Part shown: positions 16,224 through 21,388 of the stretch, piece by piece
Layout of the letters: every line of letters begins with the position of its first letter
Numbering within the stretch: the stretch's first letter is position 1
Origin: Elusimicrobiota bacterium
GTDB lineage: Bacteria; Elusimicrobiota; Elusimicrobia; Elusimicrobiales; UBA9959
Assembly (NCBI GenBank): GCA_022703115.1
Contig: JAKLEK010000006.1
Coordinates: 1 to 21,388, forward strand
Direction: 5' to 3'
DNA: 21,388 nucleotides
Program-made: the position numbers and the translations under genes
Notes under the pieces: model-generated
Seen by the model: only the letters and a program-made list of their open reading frames with translations
Database searches by the model: none
Told to the model about the DNA's origin: nothing

Positions 16224-16595
16224 ATGGGGAACAAAATACTGCTTGTCGACGATGATCCTGAAATATCGAGCCTGGTACAGTATACGCTCGAGTCCATGGG
16301 GCATCAGACGCAGGTCTGCTCCAACGGCCGCGAGGTGCTGGAAGCCCTTCAAGCCCAGAAGCCGGACCTGCTGGTGCTGGACGTCATGCTGCCCGGAATA
16401 GACGGGTACTCTCTGGCGAACCAGATCACCGAGGACCCGGCCACAAAGAACATGCCTATCATAGTCCTTTCGGCGCTGGAACCTTCCAGGAGCATGTTCC
16501 AGAAATTCCCGCAGGTGGCGGCCTTCCTGACCAAGCCCTTCAACACCGACGATCTGACGGAAGCCGTGAAAGCGGCGCTGGCGAAACCGAAATAA
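16224..16595 (+). CDS. Single-domain response regulator (CheY-like receiver)
   Basis: This 123-residue protein is a lone receiver domain. Acidic pocket residues are Asp9-11, the phospho-acceptor is Asp53 in LLVLDVMLPGIDGYSLA, Ser83 is the switch residue in IIVLSALE, and Lys104 lies in FLTKPFNTDDL. All are intact. No DNA-binding or enzymatic output domain follows, and no kinase is encoded nearby. It starts 33 bases after namZ, so it is probably read from the mltA promoter; only a weak ribosome-binding site (GTGG) can be seen. The gene ends just before a bidirectional terminator. A link to wall turnover is suggested by position alone. It is clearly different in sequence from the receiver at 4740-5123 and not a recent duplicate. 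Confidence 0.93.
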   Translation: MGNKILLVDDDPEISSLVQYTLESMGHQTQVCSNGREVLEALQAQKPDLLVLDVMLPGIDGYSLANQITEDPATKNMPIIVLSALEPSRSMFQKFPQVAAFLTKPFNTDDLTEAVKAALAKPK

Positions 16596-16615
16596 CCAGC
16601 CGCCGCATAACGTAA

Positions 16616-16641
16616 AAAGGACGCCTCAGCGGGCGTCCTTT
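16616..16641. terminator. Bidirectional terminator shared by two converging operons
   Basis: AAAGGACGCC at 16616-16625 and GGCGTCCTTT at 16632-16641 form a perfect 10-bp stem around a 6-base loop. Outer bases ATAACG (16607-16612) and CGTTAT (16643-16648) can extend it after a short internal loop. On the minus strand the stem runs into TTTTTACG, and on the plus strand into TTTCCG. The queG stop codon (TGA, 16628-16626) lies in the loop, so the ascending arm is queG coding sequence. Confidence 0.88.
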
Positions 16642-17492
16642 CCGTTATATGGGCACGCCTCCTGGCAGATATCGCAGCCGTAGATATAGCCTCCCGACAG
16701 CTTCACTATATCCGCCGGGGCCTCCGTCCGGGACTGGGTGTTCCAGTAAGAAAGGCATTTTCCGGCGTCGAGCGAGCCGTCGCCGTTCAGCGCGCCTGTC
16801 GGGCAGGCGTCTACGCATTTCCCGCATTCCCCGCAGCCCCCGGCCGTCTCCGGCGCGCCGGTCCGGGTTTCCTCCGTTATGTCCAGCGAAAGGGCCAGAC
16901 CGCCTATGAAGAAATAGGAGCCGTACTCAGGGGATACGAGCAGGGTGTTCCTGCCGCGGAACCCCAGACCGGCGAGCCGGCCCAGTTCCTTTTCCAGCAC
17001 CGGGGAAGTGTCCGCGAACGCCTTTCCTTCCGCGTCCGGCCGGAGTTCCTTTATATCGGACAGCATCAGCGAGAGCTTCTCTTTTACTGCGTCGTGATAA
17101 TCCGGCCCGAGCGCGTACCTGGATACAAGCGGTACGGCCCCTCGGGACCTGGCCCCGGACAGGAATTCAGTCCTCAGCCGGCGTCCGGATTTTGCCAGAT
17201 ATTCCTCAGGAGCGCCGACACGGGAGTTCTCTGCCGGATGGCCGCGCTCCGGGCTCCAATACCTGAACGCGCAGACCAGGACCGACTTCGCCGGAGGGAA
17301 CCAGAGCCGCGGATCCCTGCGCGTGATGGCGCCGCGGCGCAGATATGAGAGACCGGGCGGCGCATCCGCCGAAGCTGAAAGGAAACGGGCATGTTCCCGT
17401 ATTTCCCCGGCGCGTATGAGGCCGCAGTCGGAAGCTCCGCGCTTCAGGGCGATGGTCCTGACGCTGCGCGGCTCTATAGGTTCGTTCCGCAT
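16626..17492 (-). CDS. queG: Epoxyqueuosine reductase, short form
   Basis: QueG reduces epoxyqueuosine to queuosine in the wobble base of GUN-anticodon tRNAs, using cobalamin and two [4Fe-4S] clusters. The 288-residue product has the N-terminal cobalamin-binding region (GLSYLRRGAITRRDP, PPAKSVLVCAFRYW), the RYALGPDYHDAV segment, and DTSPVLEKELGRLAGLGFRG, whose Asp161 matches the conserved catalytic acid block. The ferredoxin-like region has Cys220/223/226/230 and Cys246/273/276/280. It ends just after the last cluster, so the C-terminal HEAT-like domain of longer homologues (about 350-390 residues) is absent; no frameshift is visible. An in-frame TGA two codons before the ATG fixes the start close to 17492, yet no Shine-Dalgarno is seen. 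It follows birA by 43 bases and is the last gene before the terminator. Confidence 0.92.
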   Translation of the reverse strand: MRNEPIEPRSVRTIALKRGASDCGLIRAGEIREHARFLSASADAPPGLSYLRRGAITRRDPRLWFPPAKSVLVCAFRYWSPERGHPAENSRVGAPEEYLAKSGRRLRTEFLSGARSRGAVPLVSRYALGPDYHDAVKEKLSLMLSDIKELRPDAEGKAFADTSPVLEKELGRLAGLGFRGRNTLLVSPEYGSYFFIGGLALSLDITEETRTGAPETAGGCGECGKCVDACPTGALNGDGSLDAGKCLSYWNTQSRTEAPADIVKLSGGYIYGCDICQEACPYNGKDAR

Positions 17493-17535
17493 CGGTATTC
17501 AGGGGGCGTTGCAGGCCGAGCCGGTCCCGGAGGGG

Positions 17536-18150
17536 TTAAAGGCTCTTGGATTCGGAGGAATATTCCCAGGCGGAATATACCTGCCAGAAATTCTTGAAGA
17601 ACGCCCGGAGGAACTCCTCTCTCGGAACCTCTTTCCCCAGGATATCGGAAACGCCGCACGCGGTCGGCAGGGATACCTTGTTATTAAGGTTCACGCCTAT
17701 CCCCAGCAGGATCCAGTTGGACGTCCTGTTTATAGATGACGATTCGGTAAGCACGCCGGCTATTTTCAGATACTTCCTCTTTTCGGGATGCAGCACGTAG
17801 ACGTCGTTCGGGGGTTTTACCCGGGTGGAAAGGCCGTAAAGCTGTCCGAGCGTGTCGGCCGTCACCCTGCCGGCGAGAACGCTCAGGTCCGCCAGGAACC
17901 GGAGGCCGATGCTGGGCTGGAGAACGAGGGTCATATATATCCCTCCGGGCCCGGACTCCCAGGTCCTTCCCATGCGCCCCTTGCCCGCCTCCTGGGTGAG
18001 AGAGAGAACGAGCGTGCTCTCCATTTCCCCTTGCATGGCCAGTTCCCGGGCGACTTCCTGAGTGGAGGGGACGTTTTCCAGCATAACTATCCTTCTTATG
18101 CCGGGCAGGGTCTCCACGGAAAGTCCGTCCTTGGCGTTCAGAACGTTCAT
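17536..18150 (-). CDS. birA: Biotin-[acetyl-CoA-carboxylase] ligase, catalytic domain only
   Basis: The enzyme activates biotin to biotinyl-AMP and attaches it to the lysine of biotin carrier domains. The 204 residues cover the catalytic core: PSTQEVAREL (28-37), the biotin/ATP loop QEAGKGRMGRTW (53-64, family form GRGRxGRxW), KPPNDVYV (112-119, family KWPNDL), KIAGVLTE (129-136) and LLGIGVNLN (148-156). There is no N-terminal helix-turn-helix, so it is a monofunctional ligase and not a biotin-operon repressor, and the C-terminal SH3-like domain is reduced or absent. An AAAGGAGG site seven bases before the ATG is the strongest ribosome-binding site in this operon. The gene follows nadC by 28 bases; a nadC-birA pair is common in bacteria. 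Confidence 0.93.
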   Translation of the reverse strand: MNVLNAKDGLSVETLPGIRRIVMLENVPSTQEVARELAMQGEMESTLVLSLTQEAGKGRMGRTWESGPGGIYMTLVLQPSIGLRFLADLSVLAGRVTADTLGQLYGLSTRVKPPNDVYVLHPEKRKYLKIAGVLTESSSINRTSNWILLGIGVNLNNKVSLPTACGVSDILGKEVPREEFLRAFFKNFWQVYSAWEYSSESKSL

Positions 18151-18178
18151 ACAGTGCCTCCTTTGGCGGCGGCTCGTT

Positions 18179-19057
18179 TCACCGCTTTTTCCGGCGTACC
18201 GCTGCGCGGCGGGACGCCGGTCTTACGTCGAAAGCTATGTCCAGCGCCGGGGCCGAGTTCGTCAGCGAACCGACGGATATCCGGTCGGCGCCGAGTCGGG
18301 CGAGCTCCGGCAGCTTATCGAAACTTACGCCGCCGGAGATCTCTATCTCGGTGCCGGGTCCAGCGGCCCGGATCATCGCTATGGACCTCTTCATATCCGC
18401 GCGGCTCATGTTGTCCAGCATTATCACGTCGAAACCGAGCGGAAGGAAGGCCGCCGCCTGGGCCGGGGACTGGGCCTCTATTTCCAGCTTATAGCCCGGG
18501 TAAGCGGCCCTGGCCCGGGCCAGCCTCTCCCGCAGGCGTTCCACGGAACCGCCCAGCATGGCTATATGGTTGTCCTTGACCAGAAAGGCGTCGTAAAGTC
18601 CCATGCGGTGGTTGACCGCGCCGCCGCATTTCACGGCGTACTTTTCCAGCTCCCTCAGCCCCGGCGTGGTCTTGCGCGTGTCGTATATCCTGGAACGGGA
18701 CCCCCTGAGCGCGGCGGAGAACATGGCAGAGCGCGTCGCTATGCCGGAAAGATGCTGGATGAAATTAAGGGCGGTGCGCTCGGCGGTAAGCAGGCGGCGC
18801 GACCCCCGGACCTTGAGGATACGCGCTCCCTTCCTGAGGCGGGCGCCGTCTTTCATGAGAAGCCGGACCTTCGAACCCGGATCGGCCAGTTCGAACACCC
18901 TGGCGGCCGCTCCGGCTCCGGCCAGGAACCCGTCCGCCTTGGCGAACATCAGGCCCTCGAAAACGGCCCCGTCCGGAACGAAGAGAGCGGTGGTAACGTC
19001 GCCGGAGCCGACGTCCTCCCTTAGAGCTGCTCTAATGATGGGGTCAAAACGCCGCAT
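18179..19057 (-). CDS. nadC: Nicotinate-nucleotide pyrophosphorylase (quinolinate phosphoribosyltransferase)
   Basis: NadC condenses quinolinate with PRPP, releasing CO2, to give nicotinate mononucleotide in de novo NAD synthesis. The 292-residue protein has the usual length and all blocks: LREDVGSGDVTT (12-23), LTAERTALNFIQHLSGIAT (90-108), DTRKTTPGLRELEKYAVKCG (126-145, Arg128 and Lys129), HRMGLYDAFLVKDNH (150-164), EIEAQS (Glu194), MLDNMS (Asp215), EISGGV (239-244) and GADRISVGSLTNSAPALDIAFD. The last 15 residues are basic (RRAAVRRKKR), an unusual tail. No Shine-Dalgarno precedes the ATG, which lies 12 bases after the stop of the upstream 90-residue gene, so translation may depend on coupling. 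nadA and nadB are not in the window. Confidence 0.96.
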   Translation of the reverse strand: MRRFDPIIRAALREDVGSGDVTTALFVPDGAVFEGLMFAKADGFLAGAGAAARVFELADPGSKVRLLMKDGARLRKGARILKVRGSRRLLTAERTALNFIQHLSGIATRSAMFSAALRGSRSRIYDTRKTTPGLRELEKYAVKCGGAVNHRMGLYDAFLVKDNHIAMLGGSVERLRERLARARAAYPGYKLEIEAQSPAQAAAFLPLGFDVIMLDNMSRADMKRSIAMIRAAGPGTEIEISGGVSFDKLPELARLGADRISVGSLTNSAPALDIAFDVRPASRRAAVRRKKR

Positions 19058-19069
19058 TAAGGTATTTTA

Positions 19070-19342
19070 TCATTTACAGGGGCCGGCGGGGGCGGATACG
19101 GGATCCCTGTCAACCTCGACCCCCGAGTAATCCAGCCAGTCCAGGGACAACGGGCTGAGGATGGCGTTGGCGGGGATCTTTACGCTCTTCATGCCGGGTT
19201 TGTACAGCTTTCTCAGTTCCCAGTCGCTGATGAAGACCCTTTTGGGGAGCGGGCGCGAAGCGGCCGGCGCGGAAGGCCCGCCGCCGGGCCGGTCGCGCAG
19301 ATGTTCGCAGATGATGTCGCCTATATCGCTCTTGGTAAGCAT
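19070..19342 (-). CDS. Small BMC-linked protein with encapsulation-peptide-like N-terminus
   Basis: I cannot assign a named family to this 90-residue protein. Residues 3-17 (TKSDIGDIICEHLRD) can form an amphipathic helix with Ile7, Ile10, Ile11 and Leu15 on one face. Residues 18-34 are a Gly/Pro/Ala/Ser linker, the layout of BMC encapsulation peptides. Residues 36-78 (VFISDWELRKLYKPG, then IPANAILSPLSLDWLDYSGVEV) resemble the N-terminal modules of EutT and EutQ, which share an I[ST]xxxLR opening and a [ST]P-x-[AS] segment; this comparison is from memory. The catalytic parts of EutT and EutQ are absent. It lies between the BMC hexamer gene and nadC, starting 78 bases after the former, with only a weak ribosome-binding site. 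It may be a cargo adaptor, a core-assembly factor or a remnant of a larger enzyme. Confidence 0.72.
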   Translation of the reverse strand: MLTKSDIGDIICEHLRDRPGGGPSAPAASRPLPKRVFISDWELRKLYKPGMKSVKIPANAILSPLSLDWLDYSGVEVDRDPVSAPAGPCK

Positions 19343-19420
19343 AGAACGCCGGATACGCGAAGGCTCGGCCTTCCCCGGGCTTCCGCGCCGGCGCGGCCGT
19401 CCCGCGAGGCGGCCGTGGCT

Positions 19421-19714
19421 TTAGGCTTTCACCGAGATCTTGGCGATGTACTTGTCCAGGTCGTCATGGGGACGCGGTATGACGTGTATACCGACCAGTT
19501 CGCCCGCCTTCTGCGCGGCCGCGGCTCCGGCCTCGACGGCGGCGCGCACCGCGCCCACTTCGCCTACGCACAGCGTGGTCACATAGCCGGACCCGATCTT
19601 TTCATAACCGATAAGGCGGACCTTGGCGGCTTTGGCCATTGCGTCCGACGCCTCTATCATTCCGATGAAACCCTTGGTCTCTATCATTCCCAGCGCTTCT
19701 TTAGCTTCCGACAT
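19421..19714 (-). CDS. BMC-H hexameric microcompartment shell protein
   Basis: The 97-residue protein is one BMC domain (Pfam BMC/PF00936), the hexagonal tile of microcompartment shells. It matches the PduA/EutM/CcmK type along its length: ALGMIETKGFIGMIEASDAM, the pore loop KIGSGYVT, then VGEVGAVRAAVEAGAAAAQ and VHVIPRPH-like GIHVIPRPHDDLDKYI. Single-domain length rules out the trimeric BMC-T form. The frame extends six codons upstream to a GTG, but an AGGAGGG site inside that extension selects the ATG at 19714. The PduA-like GSG pore suggests passage of small polar metabolites, which is an inference. It lies between deoC and the small 90-residue gene. Confidence 0.97.
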   Translation of the reverse strand: MSEAKEALGMIETKGFIGMIEASDAMAKAAKVRLIGYEKIGSGYVTTLCVGEVGAVRAAVEAGAAAAQKAGELVGIHVIPRPHDDLDKYIAKISVKA

Positions 19715-19718
19715 TCGT

Positions 19719-19725
19719 CCCTCCT
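19719..19725 (-). promoter_or_regulatory. Ribosome-binding site that fixes the BMC-H start
   Basis: AGGAGGG on the minus strand lies four bases before the ATG at 19714. It falls inside the reading-frame extension that begins with GTG at 19732, so the shorter 97-residue product is the real one. Confidence 0.85.
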
Positions 19726-19784
19726 GTTCCACCCCGCGAGATCTTTTACCGTTCCCTTACTTTTTAACCTTCACATTCCACTTC

Positions 19785-20777
19785 CTAATACTGTCCTTTC
19801 GAGGCCTGTCCGCCCGAAACTATGGCTATGCTGGCGCTGGTGCCCAGCCGCGTGGCTCCGGCCTTTATCAGTTCGGAGGCGGCCTTGGCGTCCTTTATCC
19901 CTCCGGAGGCTTTTACGCCCATTTCCGGGCCCACCACCTCGCGCATCAAAGCGACGTCCTCCACGGTAGCCCCTCCGGAACCGAACCCTGTGGAGGTCTT
20001 CACGAAGTCGGCGCCGGCCTGTTTGGACATGCGGCAGGCGCGGACCTTCTCGTCCCTGGTCAGATAGGAGGTCTCTATTATCACCTTCAGCACCTTTCCG
20101 CGGGTGGCTTCGCGCACGGCCTTTATGTCCTCCAGGGCGAGATGGTCGTTGCCGGATTTGAGCGCCCCGATATTTATGACCATGTCTATTTCGTCGGCGC
20201 CGTTGGCCATGGCGTCACGCGCCTCTATGGCTTTGACGGTGGGGGTGGTGGAGCCCAGCGGGAATCCGATGACCGTGCATACTTTAACGCAGCTGCCCCT
20301 GAGGAGCCGGGCGGCCAGCGCGACGTAGCCGGGGTTGACGCATACGGAGGCGAAGCGGTGTTTGCGGGCTTCTTCGCAGAGCTTCCCTATTTCCTCCTGT
20401 GTGGCGTTGGCTTTCAGGAGAGTGTGATCTATCATGCCGGCTATGGAGCCGCTGCTTTCGCCAGGATTGCAGAAACTCAGCCGGTCTACCCCCATTTCCT
20501 TTACCTGGCCGGCGGAATAATGGTTGAGGGGGTTGCAGCCCTGGCAGTTGGGGCCGCAGGTGTTCTCTTCCAGACGGCAGGGCCCGGTGTCGCCGCATTT
20601 CCCTTTGGGGCGGGCCGTTTCTTCGGACGGTCCGGCTACCAGCGGGGTACGGAAGGTCTTGCCGGCCGTTCCGGAGGGGACCGAGTCGCCGGGCATTCGG
20701 AATTTTGGCGCGCCGCCGCCGGCCTTCAGTATTTTCGCGACTTCCGCCGCTATCTGTTTTATCTCGTCTTCTCGCAT
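19785..20777 (-). CDS. deoC: Deoxyribose-phosphate aldolase with encapsulation peptide and Cys-rich insert
   Basis: DeoC splits 2-deoxyribose-5-phosphate into glyceraldehyde-3-phosphate and acetaldehyde. The product has 330 residues; the plain enzyme has about 220-260. The extra part is N-terminal: an amphipathic helix at 1-19 (MREDEIKQIAAEVAKILKA), a Gly/Pro/Ser/Thr linker at 20-58, and a cysteine-rich stretch with Cys61, 67, 74, 78 and 81, followed by Cys103. The aldolase core follows: MIDHTLLK (115-122), EIDMVINIGAL (Asp198), AGADFVKTSTGFG with Schiff-base Lys260, GVKASGGIKD with Lys289, and the phosphate-site end TRLGTSASIAIV. All catalytic residues are intact. The helix and linker are typical of cargo targeted to BMC shells. 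GAGG seven bases upstream supports the start. Flanking shell genes make it likely to be the signature enzyme, generating toxic acetaldehyde inside the compartment. Confidence 0.96.
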   Translation of the reverse strand: MREDEIKQIAAEVAKILKAGGGAPKFRMPGDSVPSGTAGKTFRTPLVAGPSEETARPKGKCGDTGPCRLEENTCGPNCQGCNPLNHYSAGQVKEMGVDRLSFCNPGESSGSIAGMIDHTLLKANATQEEIGKLCEEARKHRFASVCVNPGYVALAARLLRGSCVKVCTVIGFPLGSTTPTVKAIEARDAMANGADEIDMVINIGALKSGNDHLALEDIKAVREATRGKVLKVIIETSYLTRDEKVRACRMSKQAGADFVKTSTGFGSGGATVEDVALMREVVGPEMGVKASGGIKDAKAASELIKAGATRLGTSASIAIVSGGQASKGQY

Positions 20778-20841
20778 AATTTTCCTCTTCGCTCCAAATC
20801 CCCGGACTTATATCCAAAACCATGTTCCCGCGACCCGCGCT

Positions 20842-21138
20842 TCACCGGGACAGGACGGTCTTGCCGTGCACCTGGACCTTGTCCAGCACGCCGCAGACGA
20901 CCGTGCGCACGGGGCATTTCGGGTTGCCGAGTATCTTCCGCGCCGAACCGCCCTCGTCCACTACCAGGACCGCGTCGCCCGGGCCGGCGCCGAAGCCGCC
21001 ATCGAGGGCCAGCGTTGATTCCCCGACCAGTCCGCCGCCGCCCGGCTCCATGGCTTTAACCAGAAGGAGCTTGGCGCCGGCGAGTTCCCGGTGCTTTCGG
21101 TCGGCCCAGACGTTGCCGATGACCTTAGCTATGAACAT
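20842..21138 (-). CDS. BMC-P vertex protein, EutN/CcmL family
   Basis: This 98-residue protein belongs to the EutN/CcmL (BMV) family, whose pentamers cap the vertices of BMC shells. It begins MFIAKVIGNVWADRKHRELAGAK, the standard first strands, continues KLLLVKAME, then has a glycine-rich GGFGAGPGDAVLVVDEGGSAR (family form DxVGAGxGExVLVxxGSSAR) and ends with PVRTVVCGVLDKVQV, like the family end PVDAAVVGIVD. Full length is present. Its ATG lies 14 bases inside the end of the upstream gene, which suggests translational coupling. It is followed after 64 bases by deoC. Confidence 0.95.
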   Translation of the reverse strand: MFIAKVIGNVWADRKHRELAGAKLLLVKAMEPGGGGLVGESTLALDGGFGAGPGDAVLVVDEGGSARKILGNPKCPVRTVVCGVLDKVQVHGKTVLSR

Positions 21139-21388
21139 AAAGCTTCTTTCCGTCTATGATCCCGAGTATGGCGGCGTCCACCGGGGGCGGCTCCGTACGG
21201 GACGAGGTTTCTCCGTCCCAGTCCTCGAAGGCGGCTATGGCTTCCCTTGCCGCCACGAAAAAAACGGTCTCTCCGGCGCCGGCGCCTACGGTGTCGGCGG
21301 CGACGAGAGGGTCGCCGGAGGGTTTATCTGTCTCCCAGTCAAGGGGCTGGATGAGGAGAGTCGTTTTGCGGTCCATCCCGCAGCACTG
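21125..21388 (-). CDS. Second EutN/CcmL-type BMC-P vertex protein, 5' end cut by window edge
   Basis: The frame stays open from the stop at 21125 to the right edge (87 codons). It reads TLLIQPLDW, then VAADTVGAGAGETVFFVAAREA and PPPVDAAILGIIDGKKLYV, matching the EutN/CcmL core and the conserved C-terminal VDAAxxGIxD. The family's first strand (G-x-V-x-x-T-x-K-x-x-x-L-x-G) is missing, and the ATG at 21376 lacks a ribosome-binding site, so the true start is likely beyond the window. The Gly-Ser-Ser-Ala-Arg loop of typical members is altered to AAREAIAAF, and an insert with SSRTEPPP follows. Its sequence differs clearly from the adjacent vertex protein, so the shell has at least two kinds of vertex subunit. 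Confidence 0.9.
   Translation of the reverse strand, partial: QCCGMDRKTTLLIQPLDWETDKPSGDPLVAADTVGAGAGETVFFVAAREAIAAFEDWDGETSSRTEPPPVDAAILGIIDGKKLYVHS

Noticed and set aside
19343..19420. Short GC-rich inverted repeats (GAAGGC/GCCTTC and the self-complementary CCGCGCCGGCGCGG) as a terminator between the BMC hexamer gene and the 90-residue gene
   Set aside because: No T-run follows, and inverted repeats this short are expected by chance in such GC-rich sequence.
21374..21376. ATG as the true start of the right-edge vertex protein
   Set aside because: The first family strand would be missing and no ribosome-binding site precedes it; the frame is open to the edge.

Overview
The window is GC-rich bacterial chromosome, densely packed and mostly coded on the minus strand. 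Both edges cut a gene, and no gap between genes exceeds about 190 bases. Several features point to a diderm: a lipoprotein lytic transglycosylase (MltA), two probable outer-membrane beta-barrels and a secreted FecR-domain protein. Frequent AGG/ATA codons, orphan single-domain receiver proteins and a bacterial microcompartment (BMC) locus would suit a poorly cultured phylum such as Elusimicrobiota. That placement is a weak inference, because no rRNA or marker set is present.

Region 1 (1-9417, minus) is a housekeeping block. In transcription order it holds smc (chromosome condensation), a calcineurin-like phosphoesterase, a lone receiver protein, trxA (thioredoxin), polA (DNA polymerase I with a degenerate proofreading domain), a rhomboid protease and coaE (last step of CoA synthesis, cut by the left edge). 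smc has an extended -10 promoter. trxA has its own consensus promoter, whose -35 lies in the final codons of the receiver gene. A tandem 7-base repeat, TAGCTAA-like, fills part of the polA-rhomboid gap.

Region 2 (9513-13540, minus) is a cell-surface module: a FecR-domain secreted protein followed by two signal-peptide-bearing beta-barrel candidates, closed by a perfect 38-bp palindromic terminator. The FecR-domain gene has a near-consensus promoter placed so that its mRNA should be leaderless. The 3' part of the gene is markedly poorer in GC than its surroundings.

Region 3 (13546-16641, plus) is divergent from region 2. It carries mltA, a DUF1343/NamZ exo-N-acetylmuramidase and a second lone receiver protein. 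The first two suggest peptidoglycan turnover.

Region 4 (16616-21388, minus) is the most interesting. It reads two EutN/CcmL-type BMC vertex proteins (the first cut by the right edge), a deoxyribose-phosphate aldolase (DeoC), a BMC hexamer shell protein and an unrecognised 90-residue protein, then continues into nadC, birA and queG. DeoC has an N-terminal amphipathic helix and linker typical of encapsulation peptides, plus a cysteine-rich insert. The 90-residue protein has the same helix-linker layout. This looks like part of a sugar-phosphate (deoxyribose-5-phosphate) metabolosome; the dehydrogenase and phosphotransacylase expected for such a compartment would lie beyond the right edge. Regions 3 and 4 converge on one bidirectional terminator whose loop contains the queG stop codon.
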